A stretch of DNA of 64,000 nucleotides. Origin: Pipra filicauda. Its lineage: Eukaryota > Chordata > Aves > Passeriformes > Pipridae. The notes beneath the pieces are model-generated. The model made no database searches and was not told where the DNA came from. It worked only from the letters and a program-made list of their open reading frames with translations. Numbering within the stretch: position 1 is the stretch's first letter; each line of letters opens with the position of its first letter. The stretch is taken from NCBI RefSeq assembly GCF_003945595.2, contig NW_024104311.1, positions 1,318,257-1,382,256 of the forward strand, in the 5' to 3' direction. Below are positions 12,813 to 24,200 of the stretch, piece after piece. A program made the position numbers and the translations under genes.

Positions 12813-13911
12813 TGTAGTGGTTTTCCGTGGCTAGGTTTTAGTAGTGGGAGAGTCTACAGGGGTGGCTTCTATTAGAAACTGCCAGAAGCTTCCCCTGTCT
12901 GGTGGAACCAATGCCAGCCGGCTCCAGGATGGAATTCCTGCCACTGACCAAGGCCAAGCCAATCAGGAGTGATAGTAACTCCTCTGTGATAACATATTTA
13001 AGAACAGAAAGCTATTGTGCAGTGAAGAATTCCAGCCAGGGAAGAGTGGAGTCAGAGTATGTGAAAAATGCAGACCCCAAGGTCAGTGCAGAAGGAGGGG
13101 GAGGAGATGCTCCAGGTGCTGGAGCTGAGGCCCTGCAGCCAGTGGTGCAGACCATGGTGGAGCAGCTGTGCCCCTGCAGCCCATGGAGGACCATCGGGGT
13201 GCAGAGACTCACCTGCAGCCTACAGAGAAGTCCATGCTGGAACAGACGAGTATCTGAAGGAGATTGTGACCCCGTGGGAGGCCCATGATGGACCAAGGTC
13301 CTGCCGGACAACTGAAGCCCATGGAGAAAGGAGCCCACTCTGGAGCAGGTTTTTTCCAGGTAGGACTTGTGGCCCCTGTGGGGGACCCACACTGGTACAG
13401 TTCATCCACGAAGGACTGCACTTCATGGAGAAGTGACCCACAGGACAGCAGTTTCGTGAAGAACTGTTGCCTGTGGGATGGACTCATGCCAGAGAGGTCC
13501 ATCAAGGACCGTCTCCCATGGGAGGGATCCCACAGGAGCAGGGGAAGGACTCCTCTCTTTGAGCAGAGGCAGAAACAACAACTGACAGTAACCCCCATTC
13601 CCTGTCCTCCTGCACTGCTGTGGAGGAGGCAGGAGAACATGGAAGGAAGGAGGGGTGGAGGGAAGGTGTTTTTAAGATTATTTTACTTCTCACTCTTTTA
13701 CTCTGACTCTGTTAGTAGTAAATTCAGTTAATATTCCCACTTTGAGTCTGTTTTGCCCATGATGGTAGATCAGTGACCTCTCCTAGCTCTTATCTTAACT
13801 CATGAATCCTTGGCTGTTTTTTTTCTCTCCTCTGTCCAGTTGCAGAGGGGAGTGAGAGAGCAGCCGTAGTGAGTACTTGGAGTCCAACCTGGGTCAACCC
13901 ACTGCACTAAG
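12808..13911. repeat. Target-site duplication around the LTR (ctaaa / ctaag)
   Basis: The five bases before the LTR (12808-12812, ctaaa) and the five after it (13907-13911, ctaag) match at four of five positions. A 5-bp duplication fits ERVL-type integration and fixes both LTR ends. Confidence 0.6.
12813..13906 (+). mobile_element. Complete solo LTR of an avian ERVL-like family
   Basis: It begins TGTAGTGGTTTTCCGTGG and ends GGGTCAACCCACTGCA, giving TG...CA ends over 1094 bp. U3 has ATATTTAAGAAC as a TATA-like box near 12990. The middle consists of degenerate modules built on 'cccatggag...' and 'actctggagcag'. U5 contains CTTATCTTAACTCATGAA. The AATAAA present in the sister copy at 41607 is decayed here (AGTAAATTC near 13720). 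No primer-binding site or gag/pol follows, so proviral recombination left a solo LTR. Several overlapping frames of 120-148 codons inside it are chance frames caused by GC-rich composition. Confidence 0.88.
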
Positions 13912-14813
13912 GCAAAGCTCATTTCTGGGGAAAGTGGGGATGGGGTAGAAAAACATGAGAATTTGTTAACTGAAATACTGAAGGAGATACTGAAACAGTT
14001 GATGATGGTATTGGTTAACAACTGATCGCAGACAGAACAAGACTGCAGAACTGGAAGTTTTTACTTGAAACCAAGAAGCACGAGACAATGTAGCTATATT
14101 ACAAATCTTAGATCTACGACATCGACAGATAACTCTCTAGAATATCTGCGTTTTAAGAAAAAAAAAGAAACTGCAGGTGACGGAAGGTATTCTTGAGCAA
14201 TAGAGAATGCATTGCCAGAGGAGAGCAGACTGAACTGTTCGGAAAGAGTAACAAAACAAATCAGTAAGGGATTTACAATAAACATATAGGCTAAATAAAA
14301 GGAACCATGGAAACATCAAATTTTAGCCACGTAAAATTAAGCATAATCTAAACTAGTCATCTCTAATTAGTGGAGAAAACAAGTTCCTCTACTGGGTAAA
14401 TCATTTCAATCTAAATCAAAGACAAGTGGGATTAACAGCTTTCTAAAAATGCATACCCCTTTCTCCTGACAGCAAGTGTTAAAACTTTACTTTAGTAGGT
14501 CCCTTTTGATTAATATTAAATGAAACAAAGGAGTTTTTTAAGTGTGATCATTACACTGGGAAATAACATGGGAGGAAGGAGCAGAAAATTGTCTCATCTT
14601 TGAGTCACGACCTTAAGGTTTTGAACCAAAATCACTTTTTGTCCTGAAGTGACTTCTGAAATGAAAGAAAAAAGGAAAATACAAGCAGTGATTGAGCAGA
14701 GATATTCATTGAAGAAGGTATCTGCAGTTTGACTCTAGTGTATGTTAAGACATCCAGTGCACAGAAACTGCGTAAGGATGCAACCATTCAACTGCCACAT
14801 TTACAATAATGCT
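13912..14813. other. Unique sequence, no supported feature
   Basis: Directly follows the LTR. No primer-binding site or retroviral internal sequence is visible, which supports the solo-LTR reading. Confidence 0.5.
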
Positions 14814-14977
14814 ATTAGATTAATGACCAATTCAATTCCAGCTGGTATTCACAGTCATCTGCAATGTAATCCAAGCAACACTGATAAACTGCAGTATTAG
14901 ATCAATGACCAATTTGATTCCAGATGGACTGTGGAGCCAGACACGATGTAATCCTAACACAGCTGATAAGCAGAAAA
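14814..14977 (+). repeat. Diverged tandem repeat, about 82-bp period, two copies
   Basis: Copy 1 starts ATTAGATTAATGACCAATT at 14814 and copy 2 starts ATTAGATCAATGACCAATT at 14896. Both continue with GATTCCAG- or ATTCCAG-like text, GATGTAATCC or AATGTAATCC, and CTGATAAACTGCAG or CTGATAAGCAG. Near 15125-15160 a motif GTAATACAACCTACTCAACTGATAAG resembles the end of a unit and may be a third, badly decayed copy. Confidence 0.75.
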
Positions 14978-15407
14978 ATATGAGTGTTATGATTATGACA
15001 CTAAAACTATCTGAGGCCAGTGAAAAAATGCAGGCTGTCAATAAGGTACCATAAAACAGGAGACAGTGCTGTTTGAAGCTTGGAGTGGCTGACAGACAGA
15101 AGCACCACTTGCTGTAGGGAAGCAGAGTAATACAACCTACTCAACTGATAAGAATATAAAATGAGACCATTCTCTAATGCAGACAGAGATTCCAGCAATC
15201 TGAAGAAAACAAAGAATTCAAAAATTAAAGAATAGCCTCATTTTCCTTCCACTAGGTAGTCCATAGGCATGAGAAATGTGAAGTTAATTTATCCCAGTAA
15301 AAATATCCTTCTTTTTCTTTTATTAAAATAATTTCTGGCACATTGAATTAAAAGAACCACTTTCTATGAAACTGTTGCCACATTACCATAGAGGCCTGTA
15401 GCTTGAT

Positions 15408-15776
15408 ATGCTTACAGACATAATTAGTATCACACAGATCCTCCAAAGTGCACTGGATCAAACACTAGAGGGATTGGCAGCCATCACAGTTGTACCTGAT
15501 GATGTTTTAAAGGAAAAAGACTCCAAGAAAAATTATGTCCAGAGCCATGGTATTATGCTAAACCAAATTATAAATAGACTTCGAAAGCTTGATGTTAGGT
15601 TGAGTTCAGTGAGGTTGAAGTTGATCAGAACTGATGCATGTTTACCTTTTAGGGACCATAGTAGTATACAGAGAAACCAAAGCAATTTGAAACATACAGG
15701 CCAAAATATGAATACATATTTTCATATTTGGTACACAGTCATCAGTAGTCTCAAAACCCTAAAAATGTTAACATAG
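15408..15776 (+). other. 122-codon open frame, unrecognised
   Basis: One of the longest frames outside a known repeat. The first 75 residues are hydrophilic and helix-prone (ILQSALDQTLEGLAA, MLNQIINRLRKLDVRL), and the rest is less structured. A stop lies just upstream in frame. No domain or catalytic motif is recognised and no splice sites were established. It may be a fragment of an old mobile or viral gene, or a chance frame. Coding status is doubtful. Confidence 0.2.
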
Positions 15777-16726
15777 CATAATGTAGCGTGGCATTTGAAG
15801 CAAACTAAGTCCAACAATGACATTACACACCAGATCTGAAGAACAGAGCAGTTAAGCAGAGTACCTAGAGCTCTCTGAGTGGTGAGTCTTCAGAAAAAAG
15901 CACGGATGCAAAAAAAAATATTTGCTTAGCACTTTTAGCAGTTGCCAAACATTGCAAAGGATCAAATTTTCAAAGGAAAAATTATGATTGTTCATCACCC
16001 AATAACAGCAGATGGTTGTGCTTAGTTTCTCAGGAACCTTAGAAACTGACCACTTGAGCTCTGCTTTTCCTGCAATATAACCTTCGATGTCTCTTAACTT
16101 CTGAGATTCATGCCATATGGTATTCATGTTTTCTTGGCTTGATACAACATTTGGCCTCACTGATTCTGCCCACACCATGGCACCTGTTAATTACATTTTG
16201 TGGAAGCAAACTCTGGGGAAGACAGGCGAGAACTGTGACCAAAGGACTGAAGCACACCTGACACAGTTCACTTGAATAAAAGGTCACAGCAGAATTCAAG
16301 TCATTCAGGATTAGATGGGAGTGACATGGAAGGCATCGTTCAGATGTTAGGGACTTATAAAATATTGGGAAGGCAGAGTTAAGGGAAGAAAAGGATCTCT
16401 CCCTGGAAGTGTTACTAGAGACTAGTAACACCTTGCAGAGATCCACAGATCTGTAAGTCATCTGTCAGAAACAAAACAGTGTTTAAAGGAAAGAACAATT
16501 TAATGGAATTTTATATGAAAGGGTAGAGGTTACAGAAATTAAGAACTTGGAATAGATGTCAGTACCACTTCTGCAACAATTTCAGTTAAGGGAAAATCTG
16601 TTTTATATCTTAAAAGAATTGATACAGAAGGAGCAACATGCCTGAAAAATCTGTGTGCAAGCAGCAAGGTACAAGACAGATCAAAGAGAGAAAAGGATAA
16701 AACTTTGATTTTCCCTTGTACCTTCA
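15777..16726. other. Unique sequence with two unsupported minus-strand frames
   Basis: Minus frames at 15852-16178 (108 codons) and 16108-16461 (117 codons) overlap in different frames. Neither has a recognisable domain, so I treat both as non-coding. Confidence 0.45.
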
Positions 16727-17101
16727 TGGAACATTTCTCATAAGGAAAGGCTGAGAAAACTGAGACTGGTCTTCTAGAGAAGAGAAGACTCAGAGGGAAT
16801 TTCATCAATTTATATAAATACCTGAAGGGAAGGATGTAAAGCAGACGAAGTCAGACTCTATTCAGTGGTGTCCAGTGATATGATAGGAGGCAATTGGCAC
16901 AAACTGAAACACAGATTGTCCTGTCTGAACATCAGGAAACACTAGCAGAAGTTACCAAGAGATTTTATGGAGTCTCCATCTTTGGAGATATTCAAAACCC
17001 ATCTGGACACAATCCTTCATGACCAGCTCTAGGTGGCCCTGCTTGAACAGGAAAGTTGGACCAGCTAACTCCAGAGGTATCAACCTCAGCCATTCTGTGT
17101 T
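16727..17101 (+). mobile_element. CR1 LINE 3' part with internal deletion
   Basis: Reads as a CR1 3' region on the plus strand: AAGGAAAGGCTGAG, TATAAATACCTGAAGGGA, GGCACAAACTGAAACACAG, GAACATCAGGAAACACT, GGAGTCTCCATC, CTAGGTGGCCCTGCTTGA, CAACCTCAGCCATTCTGTG. About 35-40 bp expected after GGAAACACT are missing (near 16945). The subfamily differs from the copies at 3659 and 50929. Confidence 0.93.
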
Positions 17102-18088
17102 ATCCTTCATGTTAGACTCCCTTGCTGGGCAGAGGTAGTGCTCCTGATAGAGAGGTGAAATAACAGTGCTCCACAAAGCAAGGAAGGCAGAGTTCATGAA
17201 GTTACCCCTTATCCTTCCTTTGGTCAATGTCTAAACCTGGGTACATCAGAGTTCTATAGAAAGGATTCAGCATGACATTTTCCCATGGCTTTGAACAGTT
17301 TATGGTCTTGAACATTTCTCAAAATTCAGACATTTCTCTGTTGAGATTAGTATGCTAAGGATATATTGGTTGGGTGTCACATCACACTGAGTGAATTCCT
17401 CTACACACACACACACAGAGAATTATGCTTTATAGAAACAGAACACCATGTAATCTGTAATTGCTCTTTATTCCCCTACTTTCCACCCATTTTTTGCTTG
17501 GAAGATTCCATAATTAATTAACTTTCCTAAGTAAGTGTGGTTGAATTATACTTTGAAAGTGATCATTTATCCAAATTTATCATATTTATCAATGTGTTGA
17601 GGAATATACTCACCCATTCCCTCAGACCAAACAAAGGGAAAACAAACAGACAAAATCAAGAAATTTAAATCAACAGTCTGTGTAGTTGAGGACCCTAAAG
17701 CAAAAGCTTTAAAACATCCCAAGCGGTTATTTTCATGTCAATTATTTTTATTTTTAACTAATCACAATATTAATTACATAACAAAACTACAAAAATATCC
17801 CTTTATCTTAAGAAAGTCTTATCTTAAGTTTACTGTGTTCTTTCTGTTCCTCGCCGTTACAATTATAGCCACAATCAATATGATGCCTAAAATAGTTTGA
17901 AGGATGTACTCCCATGGTTATCAGTAGTAGAAATACTGTCAACAGAGGAGATTTAAATCTATTTGGAAAAGGAAAAATATCTAAATGAAATATCCTGAGT
18001 GTAGCTACACAGATTATCTCTCTGTAGACCTGTCCAAATACTTCTCGTATCCTGTTGTATATTCTATTCCTTTTATTCTCTTAGTTAT
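17102..18088. other. Unique sequence with a short (AC)n
   Basis: (AC)7 at 17403-17416. Nothing else recognised. Confidence 0.5.
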
Positions 18089-18241
18089 TCCCATACCTGG
18101 AAGTGTTCAAGGCAAAGCTGGATGGGGCTTTGAGCAAACCTATCTATTGGATGTTATCCCTGTCCATGAGAGTGGGTTTGGAATTAGATGATCTTTAAGG
18201 TCCCTTCCCAAACCATTCTCAGATTCTATGGTTCTGTGGTT
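18089..18241 (+). mobile_element. CR1 3' end fragment
   Basis: CCTGGAAGTGTTCAAGGC, GGATGGGGCTTTGAGCAA, GATCTTTAAGGTCCCTTCCC and the terminal GATTCTATGGTTCTGTGG repeat form a CR1 3' end of about 150 bp, truncated on its 5' side. Confidence 0.92.
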
Positions 18242-21200
18242 ATGCATACCTTCCATGGGATCTGATCTCAGTGTTCTTCTTCCCATAATCTGTGTCCTCT
18301 CAGTAGGAGAAATAGAATTACTGAAAATGCAGCAGTGCCACATTTTTCCTCATGCCCCACCTCATTACAAATATTCATATGCCCAGGATTCATAACTGGG
18401 TTAATAAAATTTCATTTAGTTAAATATGACTGCTTCAGAACATCATCTGTAACATCACAGGGGTAAGACAGAAATGGACCACACCAGGTCCTTAGCCAAT
18501 GATAAAATAGAATTCAGAATTCCATTCTGTGCAAAACTGAAAAGTTCTCCTTTCATTTATATCTGTATACGCTTGAAAATCTACTCAAATCAGTCCAATT
18601 CACCTTAGAGCATATATTTGTCCTAAGATGTACTTCATTCCCGTATATGATCAAAGCAGGGACACCAAACACCTATCTTTAAAGTACATAGTCTACAATA
18701 CGTTTAGCAAAACACTGACATAAGGATGGAAGAAAGAAAATATAAACTATAGTAATTACTTAAATTACCTAGGTGACTTTAATCAAACTCTCAAAACTAT
18801 GACTCATTTTCCTCAAAAAAGAAAGGAGGAGAAATCCACAGTTTTACAAAAATACTTTTGAGAGGAGTTTAAAAATTGTTTATTGTAGCATAAAAAAATG
18901 ATACAATTTCCTTAAGTTTCCGATAAGACAACCATCAATAATCTCACACTTTGAGGCAGTGAAAGGTGAACAATAGATTCCATTTATACCTTGACCTCTT
19001 CTGGCCTGTTTTACAGCCACAAAATATGTGATCTCAAGCTCTCAACAGGAACTAGCACTGTCAGAAATTAGGTGTATTTGTTTGTGCATCTTAATTTACA
19101 GACAAAAATGTTGACTGGAATCATGCAATAGGAAGATACAGCTAATTACAACACTGCAGACTGAAGAGTAATATTTGCTCTGTCATTGGACCCTGAGACA
19201 GATGAAGGATGGAAAAAAAGGTAATTAAAAATATATTATTCCACTTAACTACCCTATGTTTCATCTATGTCCAGGTCTGTTCTATGTGGTGAAAATCAGC
19301 ATCTCTACAGACAGTCTTTCTTTACCTGGCAAGTGTCCTCAGACAGAGAGAGTTTGGTCCTCGGTGTTTGCATCAATGGCTGTCCCGTCTGCACTGATAG
19401 TTTGGGAGTTTTTCTGATTATCTGCCTGGAACTGAGTCATGTAACACATCTCAAAATTCAATCACCTTAATTTGATGGCCGCCTTGAAGGTCCACAGTTC
19501 TACCATAGAGCGTAGGTTCAAGACATCATGTGTCCTGAGCAAAATGTTTACTAAAACTACTCCAAATATGAGGGGTTTATTATTACTTTTTGAAAAGTGC
19601 TCTTAGATACTTTTAGAATTTTTGTTTTACCAACTCCAATTTTTGCCTAGATTACTCAATCAAAAGAATGATTCCGAGTTTAGGTAAACTTTGGTTAGAA
19701 TTAAAAAGAAAACAGAAAGAAGTAGTATAAGGAAAAAAAAGCACGTACTTTAGAAAGAGGGATACAACCAACTAAATTTTAAACTAAATTCGATCATACA
19801 ACTCTAATAGTCATATGCCTTATATCCATGCCAACATTCATGCAAACAGCAGTCTTTGAAACATGCTTTGAAGGTCAAGAAACAAATGGTTTAAGACACC
19901 AATGAATGAAACATCCTAAAGGAAAGAAAAAAACCAGACTTCTATATTACATCCCATATACTTTGCAAAGAGAGGGATCAAGCTTTCATTATAATGACAG
20001 GAATGTGGCTCAAGCTGACAGCATAAGAAGAGAGAAAAATGTCTCATTGAGTGATTTATAAGCTAAAATCAACATTGCAGTTTTCACATGAAAACCAACA
20101 GGCAGCCAGAAAGTTCTCAGAACATTGGCAAATAAACTGATGTGAATAATTGATTTTTCAACACCATGGCTGAATTAAAAAATTAGAATTGTTTAAGGTT
20201 AACTTGCTCTTTTAATTCTCTAAATTTTATCACAGAAATAAAGTCATTTTCTTTTTATTTCTTTGTTGTTCTTTTGTGGTGAACAAAATTTTTAATCAGA
20301 TTCCAAATGAACCAATAGATTTTTTTGTCCTTTATCCTCTTATTAGAATTAAATATTGATGTATTTATTTCAACACACTTGTTAAAGCATAAAAATTAAA
20401 TATTTCAAAATTCACAATTTTTTTTCTTATTTTTCACTACCAAAAGTGTTTGCTGAATTCAGTTTACAATCAATTTTGGCTAAGCCCAAATTTGAAGTTT
20501 CTATTTATAATTTATTTGTTTAAAATCTTTTCCATGTGCTTTTTCTAGTACTTTTCTGCTGTCCAAGACCTTTGCTGGATATTCAGCAAACTTCCACATG
20601 TGTAAGTGTACTTTGCTTACAGAGGTATAAACACTGTCAAGAGGGAAATGTAGCCTCTTTTTAAAATCGTCTGCAGTTCTCTAATCCCATATATTTGGTA
20701 TCAGAGCCTATTCCTGAGGGTTACTGTTATGGTCTGATTTTTGGTCATAGAAAGCAACCATTCCATAGATGACAAGCATTATCCCTTGCTATGGTATGAA
20801 AACAAACACAATTCTCAAGAGAAAAATGTCTAGAGCAAGGAAATGTGAATGAAAGAAGATATTATTCACCTTAACATCTTGTCTAATACCACCCTTAATT
20901 CTCTCAGTCATGTTTGGATTTAAAAGCTACAGCTTCTGAGGCTATACACATTCTGAACATAGGTGCTAGATGTTGTGCAACAGAAGAGACATGAAAGCAG
21001 TATAGGGTAGAATAAAGTCAAATGCAGTGTCAGCACCAAAGCTACCCAAGGTAGATGTTGCCCCTGAAATATTCCACTTTGAAGTTATTTTTGGAAATGA
21101 TCAACAAGTCAAGAAAAATTTTCAAAATGTAGCATAAACTGGAAGAATGCGCTAGACCAAGAGGGGAAGAGCTGACAGACATCAAGGATCACAGATCAAT

Positions 21201-24200
21201 TTCTCTACCAAACAGGGAGGGCAAGCATAATTTCAGTTCTGTCCCAAAGGTTCTCAACATTTATCTTTGCAGTACTTAGATAGCTCGGCACAAAACATGA
21301 CTGCCTGGAATCTAAGGATTTCTTCAAACGCACGAATGTGAGAGAAAAATTAATTCATGAAGCAAAAATAGACAGAAGTAATTTGGCTGTAACTTGGCTT
21401 GACCTGCCTAATGTGTGTGTTTCCATCTCTCTTGCTTTAATAAAGATTACACTAAGTAAATATCATATTCTTAAAGAGATTCAGTCACATACTGGCAAGT
21501 ATTTTACCTTTCTGTGTGTGTTCATTTTTAGAAAAGAGAGGTACTGAAGTGACTCAGAATACAATATTTAAAGCAAAAATCTCAGTCTAAGGACTTTTAT
21601 AAATCTCAAATAACAAGGAGAGAATGGATGTAATAGTTCTCCAAAGAAAACTGAAAGATGAACAGACAATAAAGAAAAATCCTTCAATAAAAACAATGGC
21701 TGTACAAGAACTTGGAAACAAATATAACAGAAATGTGCTTTATGTAGTACAGACTTCTATAAACTTTGTAAGGGATGGCTGTTGGACCCAACCAAATTCT
21801 TGCAATGAGAAAACTTTCATTGAGTTCTGTGGCATAGAATTAGGTCATAGGTTTTCAAATGACTTAGTGTTTATTCTAGTAATAGTAAAAAAGAAAGTAG
21901 TGTTTTCAATTAAAATTAGCTCAGGTTGTTTCAGACATTACCTAGCTGAATGGGTCATGTGGTCAAGCAGGTGCTAATGGCAATGCTAGCAGTGCCAAGC
22001 ACAGCTCAACTCAGGAACTAGAGTAGAACAAATATATGCTTGTATTAGAAGCATGAGGGGAAAGTAGTTGGAAGCATCATTGTTTTCCTTGTTGGCATAT
22101 GTTTTCCCACAAAGTCCATTCCAAAAATGATTGAAGTAATTGGCACCAGAGGGAAAAGAGAAGGGAGGTCAGATTAAGGCTACCCAAATCAGCAGAAAAA
22201 AAATCATCACATTGGTAGAGGTAGCAGCAGTGTGGCCACTTAGAAGCAAAGGGAATGGTTACTGTTGCCAGAAAAACATTCAAGACAGGATGAAGTGCTT
22301 ACTCCTTTGTAAAGGTCATTCAAGACTGGTAGTCTTGGGGTTTGACTTTTCCTAATTCAACAGAACTCTTTCAGGGGCACTGGGGCAGCATCAGAGGAAA
22401 AATGTGTAGCAATGAATAGCAAGTGAGGAACATTAATGAGACCACATTTAATCACCTTAAACACAGCTCTTTCTTATTTGCAAAAGGGGAGAAAAGTAAA
22501 TGTACTGTTAGCTAGGAATGTGACATAAGAGATCTGACACATGGCAATAGAGTAGGAGAGGGAAGTGAGTAGATAAAGTACTTTAAGATCATATGCTCTG
22601 AGGAACAGAAATATGTTGATAAGAAGGTGAAAGACTGCACATTTGTCCAGGTGTCATTGGCACTAGTGCATTTTCAGTGTATGTCACCCAAAGTGAATTA
22701 TGAAAATTCAGTGAATTTATTTAGCTCTCATTAAGAATAAATGAACTACCCAGAATTTTGAGAAAGGTTTAGTTTGTGAAAAGTGCACTCTTTTCCTTGG
22801 AAAAAAGAATGCACTTCTTTTACTTCTTCTCTTGGAAGAGAGCAAGGGATTACTTTTGAGCTGATGCATATTTAGATGTGAATCACGAGTGAATTGATTT
22901 TTTTGCCTATAAAATTAAGTAGTCTATCTACGAGAAAGTAGAAAAGCAAAGTACTAAACAATGAAGTAATCGATTGTGCAAACAAGAACACAGTTGCTGA
23001 CTGGTTTCATGTTGTTAAACATAAAGCTGAATTTCAAGTTCCATGAGAAAGGTGTTTCACACCAGAAAATCCTCAAAAGATAAAAGATAAAGCTCTGGGA
23101 ACCAAAGGTAAGGCTGAGACAGAGAAGACAGAGGAAAATGAAAAGGTAAAAATGAAAGAGCTTCAGGGCTTTGAAAACAATTGCTAAGAAGATTGATGAA
23201 AATTTCATGTTTGTCATCTGTACACCCATTAATGTCTATGTTTCTAGTTTTCTGTGTATGGGTCTATCTTAAGCTCAATGAAGACATCCTGAAAAATCCT
23301 TGTCACTCCAATGGAAAATGATCTTTTGGTTGGTAATTAGCATTGACCATAATCATGCAATAAGTATTTTTAACTGTCTTTCACACCTGGAAGAAAGTAT
23401 AATTTGCCAAGCTGTAACATTTCAGAGGTGTATCCATATTTCCACAACACCTGTCTTTTTCCTGACTACTGTTCTCTACAAAGCTGCTTGTTTTGGATGA
23501 TTTAGTCCCCCTTTCTGCAGAGCTTGCTATAAACTTGTCATGAGGCTGTAAAAAATATTAATTTCAAAGAACAAAAAGTAAGAATAAACCCCCTCTGTAT
23601 TCTGAAAAATAAGCCCCATGTGCATATGTAGATATTTATTGCAATAAATCAGGCATTTCCTTAGGTAGACAAGTACATGAGAGAAGGCAAGGGATACAAA
23701 TACCATGGACTGCATTTGGGTTTATGAGAAGGGACTTAGTCAAGCTGTACAAATGAGAGAGACTGGCAGGCACATTTGCAGGCAAATGGACTACTGCTAT
23801 TTCTAAAAACAATTAAGAGTGATCCTAAATGTTTTGATTAAGCATGCTTCTTGTATTATCTTTTGAGACAGCTCCCAGAGACAAGTAACTCTTCTTAACA
23901 GTTTTACAGATTTGTAGTCCACCAGGTTCTGAGTAAAATCTTAAGTAGGATAAAAAAAAGAGAAAAAGTAGAAAAAGAAAGGAATACCAAAAAACCTTTA
24001 CATTAAAATCTCATTATTTTTATTTCAATTATCTGTGGTTTGCATAGATGCTCAAGATACATACATCTGACAAAAGCAGGACCAAAAAGGTCAGAGAAAA
24101 AAAAAGAAAAAAAATGAAATAATATTTTATTTATACTTAGGCAGCTGTGAAATGTACAGTCCAAACTTGAAGATTTTCTCCAGTGTTTTCTTCTTTTGTC

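Noticed and set aside
12902..13731. Overlapping 120-148-codon frames on both strands
   Set aside because: All lie inside the GC-rich ERVL-like LTR. They overlap one another in several frames with no domain, so they are composition artefacts.
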